NCBI GenBank assembly: GCA_028023455.1
Contig: JAQFVV010000233.1
Coordinates: forward strand, 1,403,296-1,467,295
Length of the DNA: 64,000 bases
Direction of reading: 5' to 3'
DNA from: Epiperipatus broadwayi
Taxonomy: Eukaryota > Onychophora > Udeonychophora > Euonychophora > Peripatidae
The notes under the pieces are model-generated. The model was not told where the DNA came from, searched no databases, and saw only the letters and a list, made by a program, of their open reading frames with translations. The position numbers were made by a program, and so were the translations under genes. Positions within the stretch are counted from its first letter, which is position 1, and the number at the start of each line of letters is the position of its first letter. Shown here in pieces: positions 63,520 to 64,000 of this stretch.

Positions 63520-64000
63520 CACATTCTTAATTACAAATTTAACTAGGTATCCTGATAGCAATAATGTAGTTTAGTTTATCTGTTTTATTAGTTCATTATA
63601 AGTTTATATTATTAGTTCAAATAACCATTTAAGTTAGGTATAGAGCTCTCATTAATCTTACCTATTATTTATTTGATTGGATTTAATGATTGGTATAATA
63701 GGTGCTTACTAACAATGGATTTCTTATCTCAGTGAAATGATGGGATCTATTATGTTCAGTTGAATTATTGTATTTCTTATTAACTTGCTAGTGTTCTAGT
63801 CTTATGTAGGCATGATATTTTGAATCAAGAATTCTCTTGATTGTTGGCTGAGAAGAAGGCATTGACATCAGTATCTGCTTAGCAGTGTATCTGATTTGAA
63901 TTATTCCTACAGGTTGAAAATAAAGTTGTGTCAAAACATTTTTATACAACTTTCTGGATCTTTTTTTGCATTACACTGCTCAATGAAGAATACAGCACTC
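63520..64000. other. AT-rich window end, no gene seen
   Basis: No recognisable feature; short open frames only. Confidence 0.5.

Overview
The window looks like intergenic or deep-intronic DNA of an AT-rich, repeat-laden animal genome, most likely an invertebrate. The evidence is a Ty3/Gypsy element with long LTRs, a Penelope-like element with a GIY-YIG endonuclease, tRNA-derived retroposons with poly-A tails, a hAT-type MITE and many long (TA)n and (TTA)n tracts. LTR differences are mostly CpG-to-TpG/CpA transitions, which suggests that transposable elements are CpG-methylated in this lineage. No closer taxonomic placement is supportable from the sequence alone. I found no host protein-coding gene, rRNA or functional tRNA gene in 64 kb.

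Layout. 1-7118: a young Ty3/Gypsy retrotransposon on the minus strand with two ~830-bp LTRs differing by about 2%, long protease-RT-RNase H and integrase reading frames, and a short frame-shifted gag. 8.4-16.7 kb: an ancient, AT-drifted Gypsy element, also on the minus strand, with recognisable LTR remnants and gag coiled-coil, protease, RT and integrase traces. 18.2-18.8 kb: a 240-bp inverted repeat around a tRNA-like head. 20.6 kb: a tRNA retroposon with a 16-bp target-site duplication. 21.6-22.7 kb: a relatively GC-rich 1.15-kb poly-A retrocopy with a target-site duplication. 22.75-23.04 kb: a 145-bp tandem duplication. 23.8-25.1 kb: a palindromic foldback-type array. 25.5-27.7 kb: a 2.1-kb LTR-like repeat with TATA box and primer-binding-site-like end, matched by a second copy at 60.0-62.2 kb. 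27.7-35.8 kb: an old minus-strand Gypsy element with ~2.1-kb LTRs that carry later nested insertions (tRNA retroposon, 244-bp inverted-repeat insertion, Penelope fragment, foldback fragment). 36-55 kb: mostly featureless AT-rich sequence with microsatellites, a relic Gypsy RT near 43 kb and short duplications. 55.1-55.4 kb: a complete 302-bp hAT MITE. 57.06-59.75 kb: a Penelope-like element with terminal repeats and a decayed RT/GIY-YIG frame. 60.8-61.1 kb: a compound CTG/CTA-type trinucleotide tract. 62.2-64 kb: AT-rich sequence.

The window records successive waves of retroelement insertion. Old elements have drifted to the AT-rich background, while the 0-7 kb element and the 21.6-22.7 kb retrocopy still stand out by base composition. 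Comparing paired LTR copies shows which insertions came later. No gene here appears to act for the host; the coding capacity belongs to mobile elements, and even the youngest contains frameshifts.
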